Assembly (NCBI RefSeq): GCF_029953595.1 | Contig: NZ_CP124535.1 | Location: 3,517,001 to 3,581,000, forward strand | Source: Fuscovulum ytuae | GTDB lineage: Bacteria; Pseudomonadota; Alphaproteobacteria; Rhodobacterales; Rhodobacteraceae | DNA length: 64,000 bases | Direction: 5' to 3' | Shown: positions 53,176 through 61,669 of the stretch, in pieces | Layout: the number at the start of each line of letters is the position of its first letter | Numbering within the stretch: the first letter of the stretch is position 1 | Notes under the pieces: generated by a model | Told to the model about the DNA's origin: nothing | Database searches by the model: none | What the model saw: the letters and a program-made list of their open reading frames with translations, nothing else | Position numbers and translations under genes: made by a program

Positions 53176-53482
53176 GCCGGGCTTCCCGTTTCGAACATCG
53201 TGAGGTTGGTTTCTCGCGGCCTTGCAATCCTAGATTGCAGGTTTCGAACGTCTTTCGGTTGAGGTTGTCAGTCCGTTTGCTTGGCGGTGCGCAGCTTGTG
53301 CCGGATAGGCAAGGGGTTCTTCTGGCAGCGTAGCACCTGGCGCGGATCACAGCGGTCGAGATCAAGCAGGAGCGTCGATCAAGGCAGGCAGTCGCGCGGG
53401 GTTATGCAGGATTTGCGCGGCTATGTCCGCAAGTGGCACCTGGAACGCCTGCCAAAGTTGCGAGTTCCGAACCTAAGTCGAG
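53176..53482. other. Intergenic stretch with a small dyad
   Basis: No gene is supported in these 307 bases. The only clear structure is TGCAATC-N3-GATTGCA at 53223-53239, about 50 bases after the DeoR stop; without a T-run it is not a good terminator. The rest shows no recognisable motif. Confidence 0.4.
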
Positions 53483-53596
53483 TCAGCAGCAGGGCAGCTT
53501 GATTGTGGCGAGGATGGCCACTTGTTCTGCCGTCGGCTTTGGAAAAAGGCGGGCAAGGAGGCCGGGTTTTGTGGCCGTGGCAGATGTGTCAGACAT
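53483..53596 (-). CDS. Possible 37-residue gene downstream of the xdhC/coxF-type gene
   Basis: A short frame starts MSDTSATATKPGLLARLF and ends IKLPCC. Its ATG at 53596 overlaps the stop codon of the preceding gene by eight bases (ATGTCTGA), a spacing seen throughout this cluster, and the composition is plausible. It has no recognised homologue. It could be a real small protein of the CO dehydrogenase cluster or the leftover N-terminus of a longer cox accessory gene that was truncated. The two final cysteines are notable. Evidence is limited to the overlap and frame quality. Confidence 0.35.
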   Translation of the reverse strand: MSDTSATATKPGLLARLFPKPTAEQVAILATIKLPCC

Positions 53597-54428
53597 CCGT
53601 CTTTTCCTTCCGGTCAACACTGCGTCGGATGAAGGTGAGTTCGGCGAGGATGGAGAGGGCGATCTCTTCTGGCGTGATGGCGTGGATGTTCAAGCCTGCC
53701 GGGGCACGGACCTTTTCAAGCGCCTCTGGGGGGATGCCGCTGTCTGTCAGGCGTGCGGCGAGGGTGGCGAATTTGCGTTGCGATCCGACGAAAGCGATGT
53801 AATCGGCCCCGGCAGCAAGGGCGGCGCGGAGGGCGGCCTCATCCCCCTTGCCTTGAGTCGCGATGACGATAAAGCGCTGGCCTTCGGCATTGGTGTCGAG
53901 GGCGAAGCTGTCTTGCAAGCTGTCGGCAGCGTCTTCGGGCAAGTCGGCCATGCCGGGGGCGGCAAGGGTGCGGTGCAGATCGAAGCGGGCGGCGAGGTCT
54001 GTCAAAGCAAGTGCCACGGGTCCAGTGCCGAAGACGACAAGACGTGGGCGGGGCAGGACGGGCTCCACGAAGATATCCATGGACCCGCGTGAAGGGCAGC
54101 CGTTTCGGGCAAAGCGGACGCCGTCGCGTTCTTCGCCGGAGGTGACGCCTTCAGCGGCAAGCAGGTCTTCGGGGCGGAGCGAGATGAATTGCGGCTGGCC
54201 TGTGGTAATGGCGGCTACTCCGGCACGGCCCACTGCGCCCCGCGCACAGCCGCCGCCTATCCAGCCCTCTGTGATGGTGCCGTCTGGCAGGATGAGTGCC
54301 TTTGCCCCCGGTTTGGCGCTGGTGGCATCCAGCGTGCGGACGACGGTGGCGATGGCGAATGGGCGGCCAGAGGCGCGGAGGCGGCTTAGGGTGCTGTCGA
54401 AGCGGTCAGCAAAGCGGTGGGCGGTCAT
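53589..54428 (-). CDS. coxF: XdhC/CoxF-family molybdenum-enzyme maturation protein
   Basis: A 279-residue accessory protein of the XdhC family, which binds and sulfurates or protects the molybdenum cofactor before insertion into molybdenum hydroxylases. The N-terminal part has FAIATVVRTLDATSAKPGAK and EGWIGGGCARGAVGRAG with the conserved Cys; the C-terminal Rossmann half has LVVFGTGPVALALTDLA near residue 130 and IAFVGSQRK near 205. In CO dehydrogenase clusters the protein in this position, after coxE, is called CoxF. It overlaps coxE by four bases. The gene symbol rests on position and domain, not on direct comparison. Confidence 0.75.
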   Translation of the reverse strand: MTAHRFADRFDSTLSRLRASGRPFAIATVVRTLDATSAKPGAKALILPDGTITEGWIGGGCARGAVGRAGVAAITTGQPQFISLRPEDLLAAEGVTSGEERDGVRFARNGCPSRGSMDIFVEPVLPRPRLVVFGTGPVALALTDLAARFDLHRTLAAPGMADLPEDAADSLQDSFALDTNAEGQRFIVIATQGKGDEAALRAALAAGADYIAFVGSQRKFATLAARLTDSGIPPEALEKVRAPAGLNIHAITPEEIALSILAELTFIRRSVDRKEKTDV

Positions 54429-55597
54429 AGGTGTACGAGCTCCGTTTCCAAAGCGGCGAGGTCGTCAAGCGTCGCGGCCGGGGCGAAAAGGTCGAGATAC
54501 GGGAGGGCGGCGGCCATGCCAGAGGCGACGGGCGCGTAGTCGCGCCAGCCCTTGAGCGGGTTGAGCCAGAGGATGCGGCAGCCACGTTTGGACAGGCGGG
54601 CGAGGGCGGTGCCGATCTCGGATCCAGGGACGCTGTCATAGCCGTCAGACAGGATCATTACCACGGTCCGGCCATCGACATGGGCGCGTGCATGGGTGAT
54701 GGCGAAATGCTGAAGTGCCGCGCCGATGCGGCTGCCGCCGCCGAAGCCATCGGCGAGAAGGGTGATGCGGTTGAGGGCGCGAAACGGATCATCGTCGCGT
54801 AAGGCCTCGGTCACGCGGACAAGGCGGGTGTGGAAGAGATAGGCGTCTGCGCCGGGATCGGCGCGCATGAGGCCTGCAAGGAAGGCAAGGAAGGGGCGCG
54901 CGTAGGGCTGCATAGAGCCTGAAACATCGAGCAATGCCGCGATGCGCACCGGGCGCTCGGGTCGGCGGCGTTTCTTGAGGCGGAAGGGTTCGCCTCCGGT
55001 GGAGAGGCTGGCGCGTAGGGTGCGGCGCAGGTCAATGCGCGCACCCTTGGCGGCAGCCTTGGCACGGCGCGAGCGGCGGTCGCGCAGGGCCGCGCCGATC
55101 CGGTGGGCCACGGTTTCGGCAAGGCGGATATCATCAGCCGAGACGACCTCGCGCAGGTCACGGCGGCGGAGGTTGGCGACGCGGGTGGCAATGAGGCGGC
55201 CTTCGCCGCCAGTGTCGGCTTCGCCGTCATTCTTGTTGTCGGGGCTGTCGGTTCGGCCTGTCCCCCCGTTGGCGCTTCCTTCGGCCTCACGCGTGGCCTT
55301 GGTGGGTGCGCTGTTAGAGGGGATGGCTTTGGTGCGGACGCGGCCCCCGTTTCGCCAGAAACTGTCGAAGACGGCGTCGAAACGGGCCCAATCCTCGGCG
55401 CTGCCGCAGCAGACGGATTTCAGGGCGCGGCGCGTGGCGGGTTCAGAACAATCGGTGGCATTAAGCGCCGCAAGGGCGGTTTCGGTTTCCGCGATGCCGA
55501 GGCGAAAGCCGTTGGCGCGCAAATGGGACATGAAGCCTGCAATGCGGGCCATGGGGCCCGCGTCACGCGCGGCAAAGCGGGTGACCTGTCCCCTCAT
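54425..55597 (-). CDS. coxE: CoxE-like von Willebrand factor A domain protein
   Basis: A 390-residue protein. A helical N-terminal third (MARIAGFMSHLRANGFRLGI) is followed by a low-complexity charged linker (about residues 95-135) and a VWA domain with the metal-binding motif LLDVSGSM near residue 220 and the second MIDAS segment VMILSDGYDS near 325. CoxE works with the AAA ATPase CoxD to insert copper and sulfur into the Mo-Cu centre of CO dehydrogenase. It overlaps coxD by four bases and the xdhC/coxF-type gene by four, giving one translational unit. Length fits the family. Confidence 0.85.
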   Translation of the reverse strand: MRGQVTRFAARDAGPMARIAGFMSHLRANGFRLGIAETETALAALNATDCSEPATRRALKSVCCGSAEDWARFDAVFDSFWRNGGRVRTKAIPSNSAPTKATREAEGSANGGTGRTDSPDNKNDGEADTGGEGRLIATRVANLRRRDLREVVSADDIRLAETVAHRIGAALRDRRSRRAKAAAKGARIDLRRTLRASLSTGGEPFRLKKRRRPERPVRIAALLDVSGSMQPYARPFLAFLAGLMRADPGADAYLFHTRLVRVTEALRDDDPFRALNRITLLADGFGGGSRIGAALQHFAITHARAHVDGRTVVMILSDGYDSVPGSEIGTALARLSKRGCRILWLNPLKGWRDYAPVASGMAAALPYLDLFAPAATLDDLAALETELVHL

Positions 55598-56454
55598 GCC
55601 GCTTTACCTGCAAGGCGCTGGGCGACCTCTGTGGTGATCGTGGCCCGATCGGATTGGGTTTTCAAAAGTGTGGCGAGGGCGGCTTGCAGGATGGCAGGGT
55701 CGGAAGAAAGATCGGCCACGCCGAGCCCTGCGAGGGCGGCTGCGAAATCCAACATCTCGGCCACGCCGGGTTTCTTTTCCAATTCTTCCTTCCGCAGCGA
55801 TTGGACGAAGCCCACGATCTGCGCGGCGAGATGTTGGTTCAGCGCCGGGTGACGCGTGGTGAGGATGCGGAGTTCCGTTGCCGCGTCCGGGTAATCGACA
55901 TGTGCATAAAGGCACCGACGGCGCAGCGCGTCGGACAGGTCGCGTGTTCCGTTGGCGGTAAGGATAACCATGGGGCGCGTGGTGGCGCGTATGGTTCCCA
56001 ATTCGGGGATGGTAATGGCAAAATCGGACAGGATTTCGAGAAGGTAGGCCTCGAACTCCTCATCCGCGCGGTCGATCTCGTCGATCAGGAGGACCGGGGC
56101 AACGGGTTGACGAATGGCACGGAGAAGTGGGCGCTCGAGGAGGTAGGTTTCGGAGAAAAGCCGCGCTTCATCTGTTGCGCCTTCGCCGGCGCGGATGGCG
56201 AGAAGCTGGCGGGGATAGTTCCATTCATAGATCGCCTGCGCGGCATCGAGGCCCTCATAGCATTGCAGGCGGATCAGGTCGCAGCGCTGCCATGCGGAAA
56301 GGGCGCGGGCAACCTCGGTCTTGCCAACGCCTGCGGCCCCTTCAAGCAAGAGGGGGCGGCCAAGTGAGAGGGCAAGGTGCAGCGCCATCGCGAGATCGGG
56401 TGAGGCGACATAACCTTCGGCGGCGAGGCCGGATTGGACGTTGTCGGCGGTCAT
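55594..56454 (-). CDS. coxD: CoxD-like MoxR-family AAA ATPase
   Basis: A 286-residue AAA ATPase of the MoxR group. Walker A GAAGVGKT is at residues 39-46, Walker B VLLIDEIDRA near 117, sensor 1 is in VILTANGTRDLSDALRRRC near 155, and the arginine finger lies in the same stretch. CoxD is needed in other carboxidotrophs for stepwise building of the CuSMoO2 active site. It is preceded by a 50-base gap containing a perfect 26-base palindrome that separates it from coxL, and is followed by coxE with a four-base overlap. Confidence 0.88.
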   Translation of the reverse strand: MTADNVQSGLAAEGYVASPDLAMALHLALSLGRPLLLEGAAGVGKTEVARALSAWQRCDLIRLQCYEGLDAAQAIYEWNYPRQLLAIRAGEGATDEARLFSETYLLERPLLRAIRQPVAPVLLIDEIDRADEEFEAYLLEILSDFAITIPELGTIRATTRPMVILTANGTRDLSDALRRRCLYAHVDYPDAATELRILTTRHPALNQHLAAQIVGFVQSLRKEELEKKPGVAEMLDFAAALAGLGVADLSSDPAILQAALATLLKTQSDRATITTEVAQRLAGKAA

Positions 56455-56471
56455 GATAGGGTCCCGTTGGG

Positions 56472-56497
56472 GTAGGGCGGGGTTAACCCCGCCCTAC
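56472..56497. repeat. Perfect 26-base GC-rich palindrome between coxL and coxD
   Basis: The left half GTAGGGCGGGGTT (56472-56484) is exactly repeated in reverse complement at 56485-56497. The element fills most of the 50-base gap between coxL and coxD. Palindromes of the TAGGGCGGG type are scattered between genes in many alphaproteobacteria, so this may be one copy of a dispersed repeat. In RNA it would be a strong hairpin without a T-run. Confidence 0.7.
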
Positions 56498-56504
56498 GGT
56501 CACA

Positions 56505-58925
56505 TTACCCGTGCAGGCCAAGATTGCGGGCGATCTTCCAGATGCGCCAATGATCATGCGGCATATGAGATTGCCGCAGGCCAAAGGCGCGGAAAGCATC
56601 GTGGACCGCGTTCGAGAAGGCCGGAACCGATCCAACATTCGGGCTTTCGCCTACGCCTTTGGCCCCGATGGGATGGTGGGGTGACGGGGTTTCGGTGTGG
56701 TCGGTGGTGTAATGCGGCGTCTCCCATGCCGTGGGCAGGAAGAAATCCATCAAGGTCCCGGTCTTGACGTTGCCGATTTCGTCATAGGCGATCTCTTGCC
56801 CCATGGCGATGGCATAGCCTTCGGTCGCGCCGCCATGGACCTGACCTTCGATGACCATCGGGTTGATGCGGGTGCCGCAATCATCCAGCGCGTAGAATTG
56901 GCGGACCTCATGTTCGCCAGTGTCCACGTCAATCTCCATCACCGCGATATAGGCGCCGAAGGGATAGGTCATGTTGGGCGGGTCGTAGTAGCTGACCGCC
57001 TCTAGCCCCGGTTCTAGGCCGGGGATGGCCTGATTGTAGGCGGCATAGGCGATGTCCTTCATCGTCTTGAACCGTTCCGGCGCGCCCTTGACTTGGAAGC
57101 GGTCGACGTCCCATTCCAGATCGCCTTCGTGCACCTCCAAAAGCCACGCCGCGATCATCTGCGCCTTGGCGCGGATCTTGCGGCCGCAGAGTGCCGTTGC
57201 CGCGCCCGCGACAGGAGTCGAGCGGGAGCCGTAGGTGCCAAGGCCGTAGGGGGCGGTGTCGGTATCGCCTTCCTCGACCGTTATGCTATCGGCGCTGAGG
57301 CCGATTTCCGAGGCGATGATCTGGGCGAAGGTGGTGGCGTGGCCCTGTCCCTGGCTGATGGTGCCAAGCCGCGCAATGGCCGACCCTGTCGGATGGATGC
57401 GGATTTCGCAGCTATCGAACATGCCCATCCCAAGGATGTCACAGTTCTTCACGGGACCTGCGCCCACGATTTCGGTGAAGTGGGTCAGGCCGATGCCCAA
57501 AAGCTTGCGCGTCTTTCCGGCCTTGAAGTCCTCGATCCGCTGGGCCTGTTCTTCGCGCAGGCCCTTGTAGTTCACCGCCTCCAGCGCTTTGTCCCACGCG
57601 GTGTGGTAATCGCCCGAGTCATACTCCCAGCCAAGTGCTGACTGATAGGGGAACTGGTCTTTGCGGATGAAGTTGATGCGGCGCAGTTCGGCAGCATCCA
57701 TGTTCAGCTCGATGGCCAGAACCTCAATCATCCGTTCGATGAAATAGGCGGCCTCGGTCACCCGGAAGGAGCACCGATAGGCGACGCCACCGGGGGCCTT
57801 GTTCGTATATACGCCGTCCACCCCGACATAAGCCACGGGGATGTCATAGGACCCTGTACAGATGTGGAAGAAGCCTGCCGGAAATTTCGTCGGGTCTGCG
57901 CAGGCGTCAAAGGCGCCGTGATCGGCGGTGACGTGGCAGTGCAGCGCGGTGATCTTGCCGTCCTTTGTGGCGCTGATGCGGCCCTTCATCCAGTAGTCGC
58001 GGGCGAAGGCGGTGGCCATCAGGTTGTCCATCCGATCTTCGACCCATTTCACAGGCTTGCCCGTAACGATGGAGGCGACGATGGCACAGACATAGCCGGG
58101 ATAGACACCTACCTTGTTGCCGAAACCGCCGCCGATATCGGGCGAGACGACGCGGATATTGTGTTCCTCGATTCCCGACAGCAGAGAGGCCACGGTGCGC
58201 ACCACATGGGGCGCCTGGAAAGTGCCCCAGACCGTGAGCTTCCCATTAACCTTGTCCATGCTGGCCACGGTGCCGCAGGTTTCCAGCGGGCAGGGATGGG
58301 TGCGGTGGTAGTATACCATCTCTTCGGCTACCACTTCAGCGGCATCCAGCGCTTGTTCGGTTGCCTCTTTGTCACCGGTTTCCCACAGGAAGATGTGGTT
58401 GTGGTGGCGGCGGGGGCCATGCGCGCCGGACATGATGCCGTTCAGGTCTTCGCGCAGCACGGCGGCATCGGGTTCCAGTGCCTTGAACGGGTCGGTTATG
58501 ACCGGGAGTTCCTCATACTCCACCTCCACCTTTTCCACGGCGTCGGCGGCGATATAGCGGTCGGTGGCAACGACGAAGGCCACTTCCTGCCCCTGGAACA
58601 GGACCTTGCCATCGGCCAGCACCATCTGCTTGTCGCCCGCGAGCGTCGGCATCCAGTGCAGGTTCAAGGGGGCGAGGTCGGCAGCTGTAAGGACGGCGAC
58701 TACGCCCGGTATGGCCTTGGCGGCATCCGCATTGATCGATTTTACGCGCGCATGGGCGTAAGGAGAGCGGACGAAATCTCCAAACAGCATTCCCGGCATC
58801 TTGATGTCGTCGACATAGTTGCCTTTGCCTTGGGTGAAGCGCGCGTCTTCCACGCGCTTGCGGCTGGAGCCGAGGCCTTTGAGATTGGCGATGCGTTCCT
58901 CGCGTGTCGGGGTGAGGTCGTTCAT
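56505..58925 (-). CDS. coxL: Aerobic CO dehydrogenase large (molybdenum-copper) subunit, form I
   Basis: An 806-residue catalytic subunit that oxidises CO to CO2 with water. The active-site loop AYRCSFR places Cys385 as the copper-sulfur ligand; AYxCSFR is the form I signature and distinguishes true CO dehydrogenase from form II (AYRGAGR). [13 protein letters not shown] is the molybdopterin-contacting segment, and GAKGVGESP supplies the catalytic Glu760. Length matches the known 809-residue enzyme. The ATG at 58925 is used; it overlaps the coxS stop by four bases (ATGA). It works as an (LMS)2 complex on the inner face of the membrane, feeding electrons to quinones. The palindrome at 56472-56497 follows its stop. 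Confidence 0.95.
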   Translation of the reverse strand: MNDLTPTREERIANLKGLGSSRKRVEDARFTQGKGNYVDDIKMPGMLFGDFVRSPYAHARVKSINADAAKAIPGVVAVLTAADLAPLNLHWMPTLAGDKQMVLADGKVLFQGQEVAFVVATDRYIAADAVEKVEVEYEELPVITDPFKALEPDAAVLREDLNGIMSGAHGPRRHHNHIFLWETGDKEATEQALDAAEVVAEEMVYYHRTHPCPLETCGTVASMDKVNGKLTVWGTFQAPHVVRTVASLLSGIEEHNIRVVSPDIGGGFGNKVGVYPGYVCAIVASIVTGKPVKWVEDRMDNLMATAFARDYWMKGRISATKDGKITALHCHVTADHGAFDACADPTKFPAGFFHICTGSYDIPVAYVGVDGVYTNKAPGGVAYRCSFRVTEAAYFIERMIEVLAIELNMDAAELRRINFIRKDQFPYQSALGWEYDSGDYHTAWDKALEAVNYKGLREEQAQRIEDFKAGKTRKLLGIGLTHFTEIVGAGPVKNCDILGMGMFDSCEIRIHPTGSAIARLGTISQGQGHATTFAQIIASEIGLSADSITVEEGDTDTAPYGLGTYGSRSTPVAGAATALCGRKIRAKAQMIAAWLLEVHEGDLEWDVDRFQVKGAPERFKTMKDIAYAAYNQAIPGLEPGLEAVSYYDPPNMTYPFGAYIAVMEIDVDTGEHEVRQFYALDDCGTRINPMVIEGQVHGGATEGYAIAMGQEIAYDEIGNVKTGTLMDFFLPTAWETPHYTTDHTETPSPHHPIGAKGVGESPNVGSVPAFSNAVHDAFRAFGLRQSHMPHDHWRIWKIARNLGLHG

Positions 58926-59413
58926 TCCGCAGCCTCCTTCGCGTTCATTTCGGCCGCAGCGGCCAAGATCGCCTTGACGATGTTCTGATAGCCCGTGCAG
59001 CGGCAAAGGTTTCCGGCCATCCCGAAGCGGACCTCTTCCTCGGTGGGCGCGGGGTTTTCCTGCAGCAAACGGTGCGCGCGCGTGATCATGCCCGGTGTGC
59101 AATAGCCGCATTGCAGGCCATGATGTTCGCGGAACATGCGCTGTAGGACGTGCAGCCCGTCTGGGCCGCCGAGGCCTTCAATGGTGGTGATATCTGCGCC
59201 GTCGGCCTGTGCCACAAAGACGGTGCAGGCCTTCACGGAGCGGCCGTTCATGTCGACGGTGCAGGCGCCGCAGTGGCTGGTTTCGCAGCCGATATGGGGG
59301 CCGGTTATCCCCAGTCTTTCGCGCAATGTGTGGATGAGCAGTTCGCGCGGTTCGGCGAGGAATTCCTGTGCCTCGCCGTTGACGGTGAGCGTGACGTGAA
59401 TTTTCTTGGTCAT
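58922..59413 (-). CDS. coxS: CO dehydrogenase small [2Fe-2S] subunit
   Basis: A 163-residue iron-sulfur subunit. The plant-ferredoxin-type cluster is held by C43, C48, C51 and C63 ([11 protein letters not shown]). The second cluster is held by C102, C105, C137 and C139 (QCGYCTPGM and GNLCRCTGY). All eight ligands are present. It passes electrons from the molybdenum-copper centre in CoxL to FAD in CoxM. Its stop overlaps coxL by four bases and it follows coxM after an 11-base gap. Size and motifs match the form I enzyme of carboxidotrophs. Confidence 0.95.
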   Translation of the reverse strand: MTKKIHVTLTVNGEAQEFLAEPRELLIHTLRERLGITGPHIGCETSHCGACTVDMNGRSVKACTVFVAQADGADITTIEGLGGPDGLHVLQRMFREHHGLQCGYCTPGMITRAHRLLQENPAPTEEEVRFGMAGNLCRCTGYQNIVKAILAAAAEMNAKEAAE

Positions 59414-59424
59414 GATACCCTCTT

Positions 59425-60279
59425 TCAGGCGCGCGACCAGGCGCGGGCGATGGCACGGGCGAGGATGACGCCCGCGACGTGACGCTTGAATTCAATGGGG
59501 CCGCGATTGTCGGCCTGCGGGTCAATATCGGCGAGCATCGCAGCCACAGCGGTAGTAACGGCATCTGTGCCGCAATCTGTGCCCACAAGCGCGTCAGCAG
59601 CAGCCTGCGACCAAACCGGCATGTCGGACAGGTTGGTCATGGCGATGGAGGCGGTGGCGACGGTGCCGCCTTGGCGCGTCAGCAGAACGGCAGCGGCGGC
59701 GGTGGCGTAGTCGCCGATCTTGCGCTTTTGTTTTTCGTAGGCATAGCCGCCTGCCGCCACGCGGATCGTGATGCGGGTAAGGATTTCGTCATCGGCACGG
59801 TCGGTGCTGTACAGCCCGTGATAGAAGTCGCGGGCGGCCACATCGCGGCTGCCGGCCGGGCCGGTCAGGGTAAAGGTCGCATTGAGGCACTGCATCAGCC
59901 CTGGCATGTCATTGCCCGGATCACCATTGGCAACATTTCCGCCGACAGTGCCAACATACCGAACCTGCGGATCGGCGATCTGAAGGGCCGCTTCGCGCAG
60001 AAGCGGGATGGCGCGGGCAAGACCATCGTGGGTGATCAGGTCGGATTGGGTGACCATGGCACCGATATGAACGTGATCCGCGGCGACGCTGATTTCTTTG
60101 AGTTCCGCTACGGCTTGCAAATCAACAAGATGCGCGGGTTCCGCCATCCGCAATTTCATCATCGGGATCAGGCTGTGCCCGCCTGCGATGACGCGCGCCT
60201 CATCACCGAGTTGCGCCAACAAACCGACCGCCGACGCAAGGTCGGTCGGCCGATGATATTCAAAGGCCGGTGGTATCAT
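59425..60279 (-). CDS. coxM: CO dehydrogenase medium FAD subunit
   Basis: A 284-residue flavoprotein subunit. The FAD pyrophosphate-binding motifs AGGHS (residues 32-36) and TVGGN (111-115) are both intact, as in the molybdenum hydroxylase FAD subunits, and [20 protein letters not shown] is typical of CoxM. It is the first structural gene of the cox operon, which runs M, S, L, D, E and an xdhC/coxF-type gene. A strong ribosome site GGGAGGA precedes its ATG, and tandem LytTR-like repeats lie about 105-137 bases upstream, suggesting control by the CoxC-like protein encoded just before it. Confidence 0.93.
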   Translation of the reverse strand: MIPPAFEYHRPTDLASAVGLLAQLGDEARVIAGGHSLIPMMKLRMAEPAHLVDLQAVAELKEISVAADHVHIGAMVTQSDLITHDGLARAIPLLREAALQIADPQVRYVGTVGGNVANGDPGNDMPGLMQCLNATFTLTGPAGSRDVAARDFYHGLYSTDRADDEILTRITIRVAAGGYAYEKQKRKIGDYATAAAAVLLTRQGGTVATASIAMTNLSDMPVWSQAAADALVGTDCGTDAVTTAVAAMLADIDPQADNRGPIEFKRHVAGVILARAIARAWSRA

Positions 60280-60383
60280 GTGTTCCTCCCATCTGTGGTC
60301 GATACATTGCCGATCACAGTTGGGCGGAAGCTATGTCGGACGCGGCGCAAGTTGAGGCTGTGCGAACGAAGGAGGAAGCGATT

Positions 60384-60416
60384 TGCACGAATTGCGAAAT
60401 GCCTGCACGAACTGCG
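60384..60416 (-). promoter_or_regulatory. Tandem direct repeats resembling LytTR binding sites
   Basis: TGCACGAATTGCG (60384-60396) and TGCACGAACTGCG (60404-60416) differ at one base and start exactly 20 bases apart. On the minus strand they read GCAATTCGT and GCAGTTCGT, close to the LytTR half-site pattern (T/A)(A/C)(C/A)GTTN(A/G)(T/G). They lie between the LytTR gene coxC and coxM. Confidence 0.55.
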
Positions 60417-60427
60417 CAGGCTGCGGA

Positions 60428-61555
60428 TCAGAGGCCCAAAACCTCGCGTAGTGTCGAGAGGCGGGTGCGGCTGACGGGTATGCGCAGGCCGTCCGCCCCT
60501 TCGACGCTGCATTCGCCAGAATCTTTTAGCTTTTCAAAGCGGGTGACGCGGGCGGGGTTGAGCAGATAACTGCGATGCACCCGGAGGAAGCCCGCCGAGG
60601 CGAGGCGCTCTTCCGCCTCGGATATGGACCAAGGGCAGAACAGCGTTTCCATCCCGCGTTGCAGCAACGTGTAATGCCCTTCGGCCCGGATCACCGAGAT
60701 GCTGGCCGGATCGAGAAAGAAGGTGCGCCCTTCACGTTCGTGCGGGACCTTTAGGGGCGGATCGGCGCGGGGCGGATCGACGCGGCGCGCGACCGCTGCC
60801 GTTGCGGTTTCAACGGAGGGGATTGTGGCGGCTTGAGGGGTTTCTTCTGGCGTGGGGAAGAAGGTGATCCCGCTCAGAAGGAAGGCTGCCGATATGACGA
60901 AGGCTGCCAGTGTCACGATGATAGCAAGGGTGCCGTTTTCCAGCGCCGGGCCGAGTGCATCGGATTGCGGATCAGGCAGAAAGCCCGTGCCTGCCATGGC
61001 AAGGAAATGGGCCATGATCACCGCGGCACCGAAGCCCGCCGCGCCCAGAAGGATGTTGCGCCGACCGCGTTCGGAATAGGCGATGCGGATGGCGAGGATG
61101 GAGAGCGCGACAGAGGCGGCAAGGGCGCCTGCCACGCCGGGAACCGTATAGACCGGGCTGCAGAGTTCCATGCCTGACATGCCAATATAATGCATCAAGG
61201 CGATGCCACCGCCGATGATGGCACCGGCCAATCCCAAGTTGCGACTGGTCCGCGGGCGGAAATGCAGTATCAGCAACGCAAGACCGGTCAAAAGGATCGC
61301 CACGAGGGCAGAGAGAAGGGTCACCAGCGCGTCGTAGGTGTAAAGGATTGGCAGGCGCAGACCTAACATGGCGACGAAATGCATTGACCAGATGCCGCCG
61401 CCAAGGGCTACTGCCGCCATGGAGATGACGGCCTTTCGTTGCCCAACAGGCAAGGCATTTGCCCCGCGTGTCAGAGAAAGGCCCGTGAACCCCGCCATCA
61501 GGGCGATGGCGAAGGCGGCCAGAACAAGGCGAGGGTCGTGACTATACTCAAGCAC
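60428..61555 (-). CDS. coxC: CoxC-like MHYT-LytTR membrane regulator
   Basis: A 375-residue protein. The N-terminal two thirds has seven hydrophobic helices with three MHYT-type motifs (MHFVAMLGLRLP, LMHYIGMSGMEL and MAHFLAMAGTGF), proposed to bind copper and sense a diatomic gas such as CO, O2 or NO. The last 100 residues are a LytTR DNA-binding domain (ISVIRAEGHYTLL and FLRVHRSYLLNPARV). This exact combination is that of CoxC and CoxH of carboxidotrophic bacteria. It lies directly upstream of coxM and probably binds the tandem repeats at 60384-60416 to switch the operon on in CO. It is membrane-bound, so DNA would be contacted at the membrane. Confidence 0.88.
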   Translation of the reverse strand: MLEYSHDPRLVLAAFAIALMAGFTGLSLTRGANALPVGQRKAVISMAAVALGGGIWSMHFVAMLGLRLPILYTYDALVTLLSALVAILLTGLALLILHFRPRTSRNLGLAGAIIGGGIALMHYIGMSGMELCSPVYTVPGVAGALAASVALSILAIRIAYSERGRRNILLGAAGFGAAVIMAHFLAMAGTGFLPDPQSDALGPALENGTLAIIVTLAAFVISAAFLLSGITFFPTPEETPQAATIPSVETATAAVARRVDPPRADPPLKVPHEREGRTFFLDPASISVIRAEGHYTLLQRGMETLFCPWSISEAEERLASAGFLRVHRSYLLNPARVTRFEKLKDSGECSVEGADGLRIPVSRTRLSTLREVLGL

Positions 61556-61669
61556 GCGACAGCCTCCCCGCTGCCGATGACACCGGGGGTTAGCTTACAG
61601 GTAGAGGGGGCGGATCGGAAGGCCGTCGCATCCGGTCGTATGGCCAAGGTGATCCGGGATGCGCAGGCG

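Noticed and set aside
53223-53239. Dyad TGCAATC-N3-GATTGCA as a terminator for the DeoR-type gene
   Set aside because: The stem is short and no T-run follows on either strand.
58926-59111. Longer N-terminus for CoxL
   Set aside because: It would overlap coxS, which has all eight cluster cysteines; the ATG at 58925 with ATGA overlap gives the normal subunit length.
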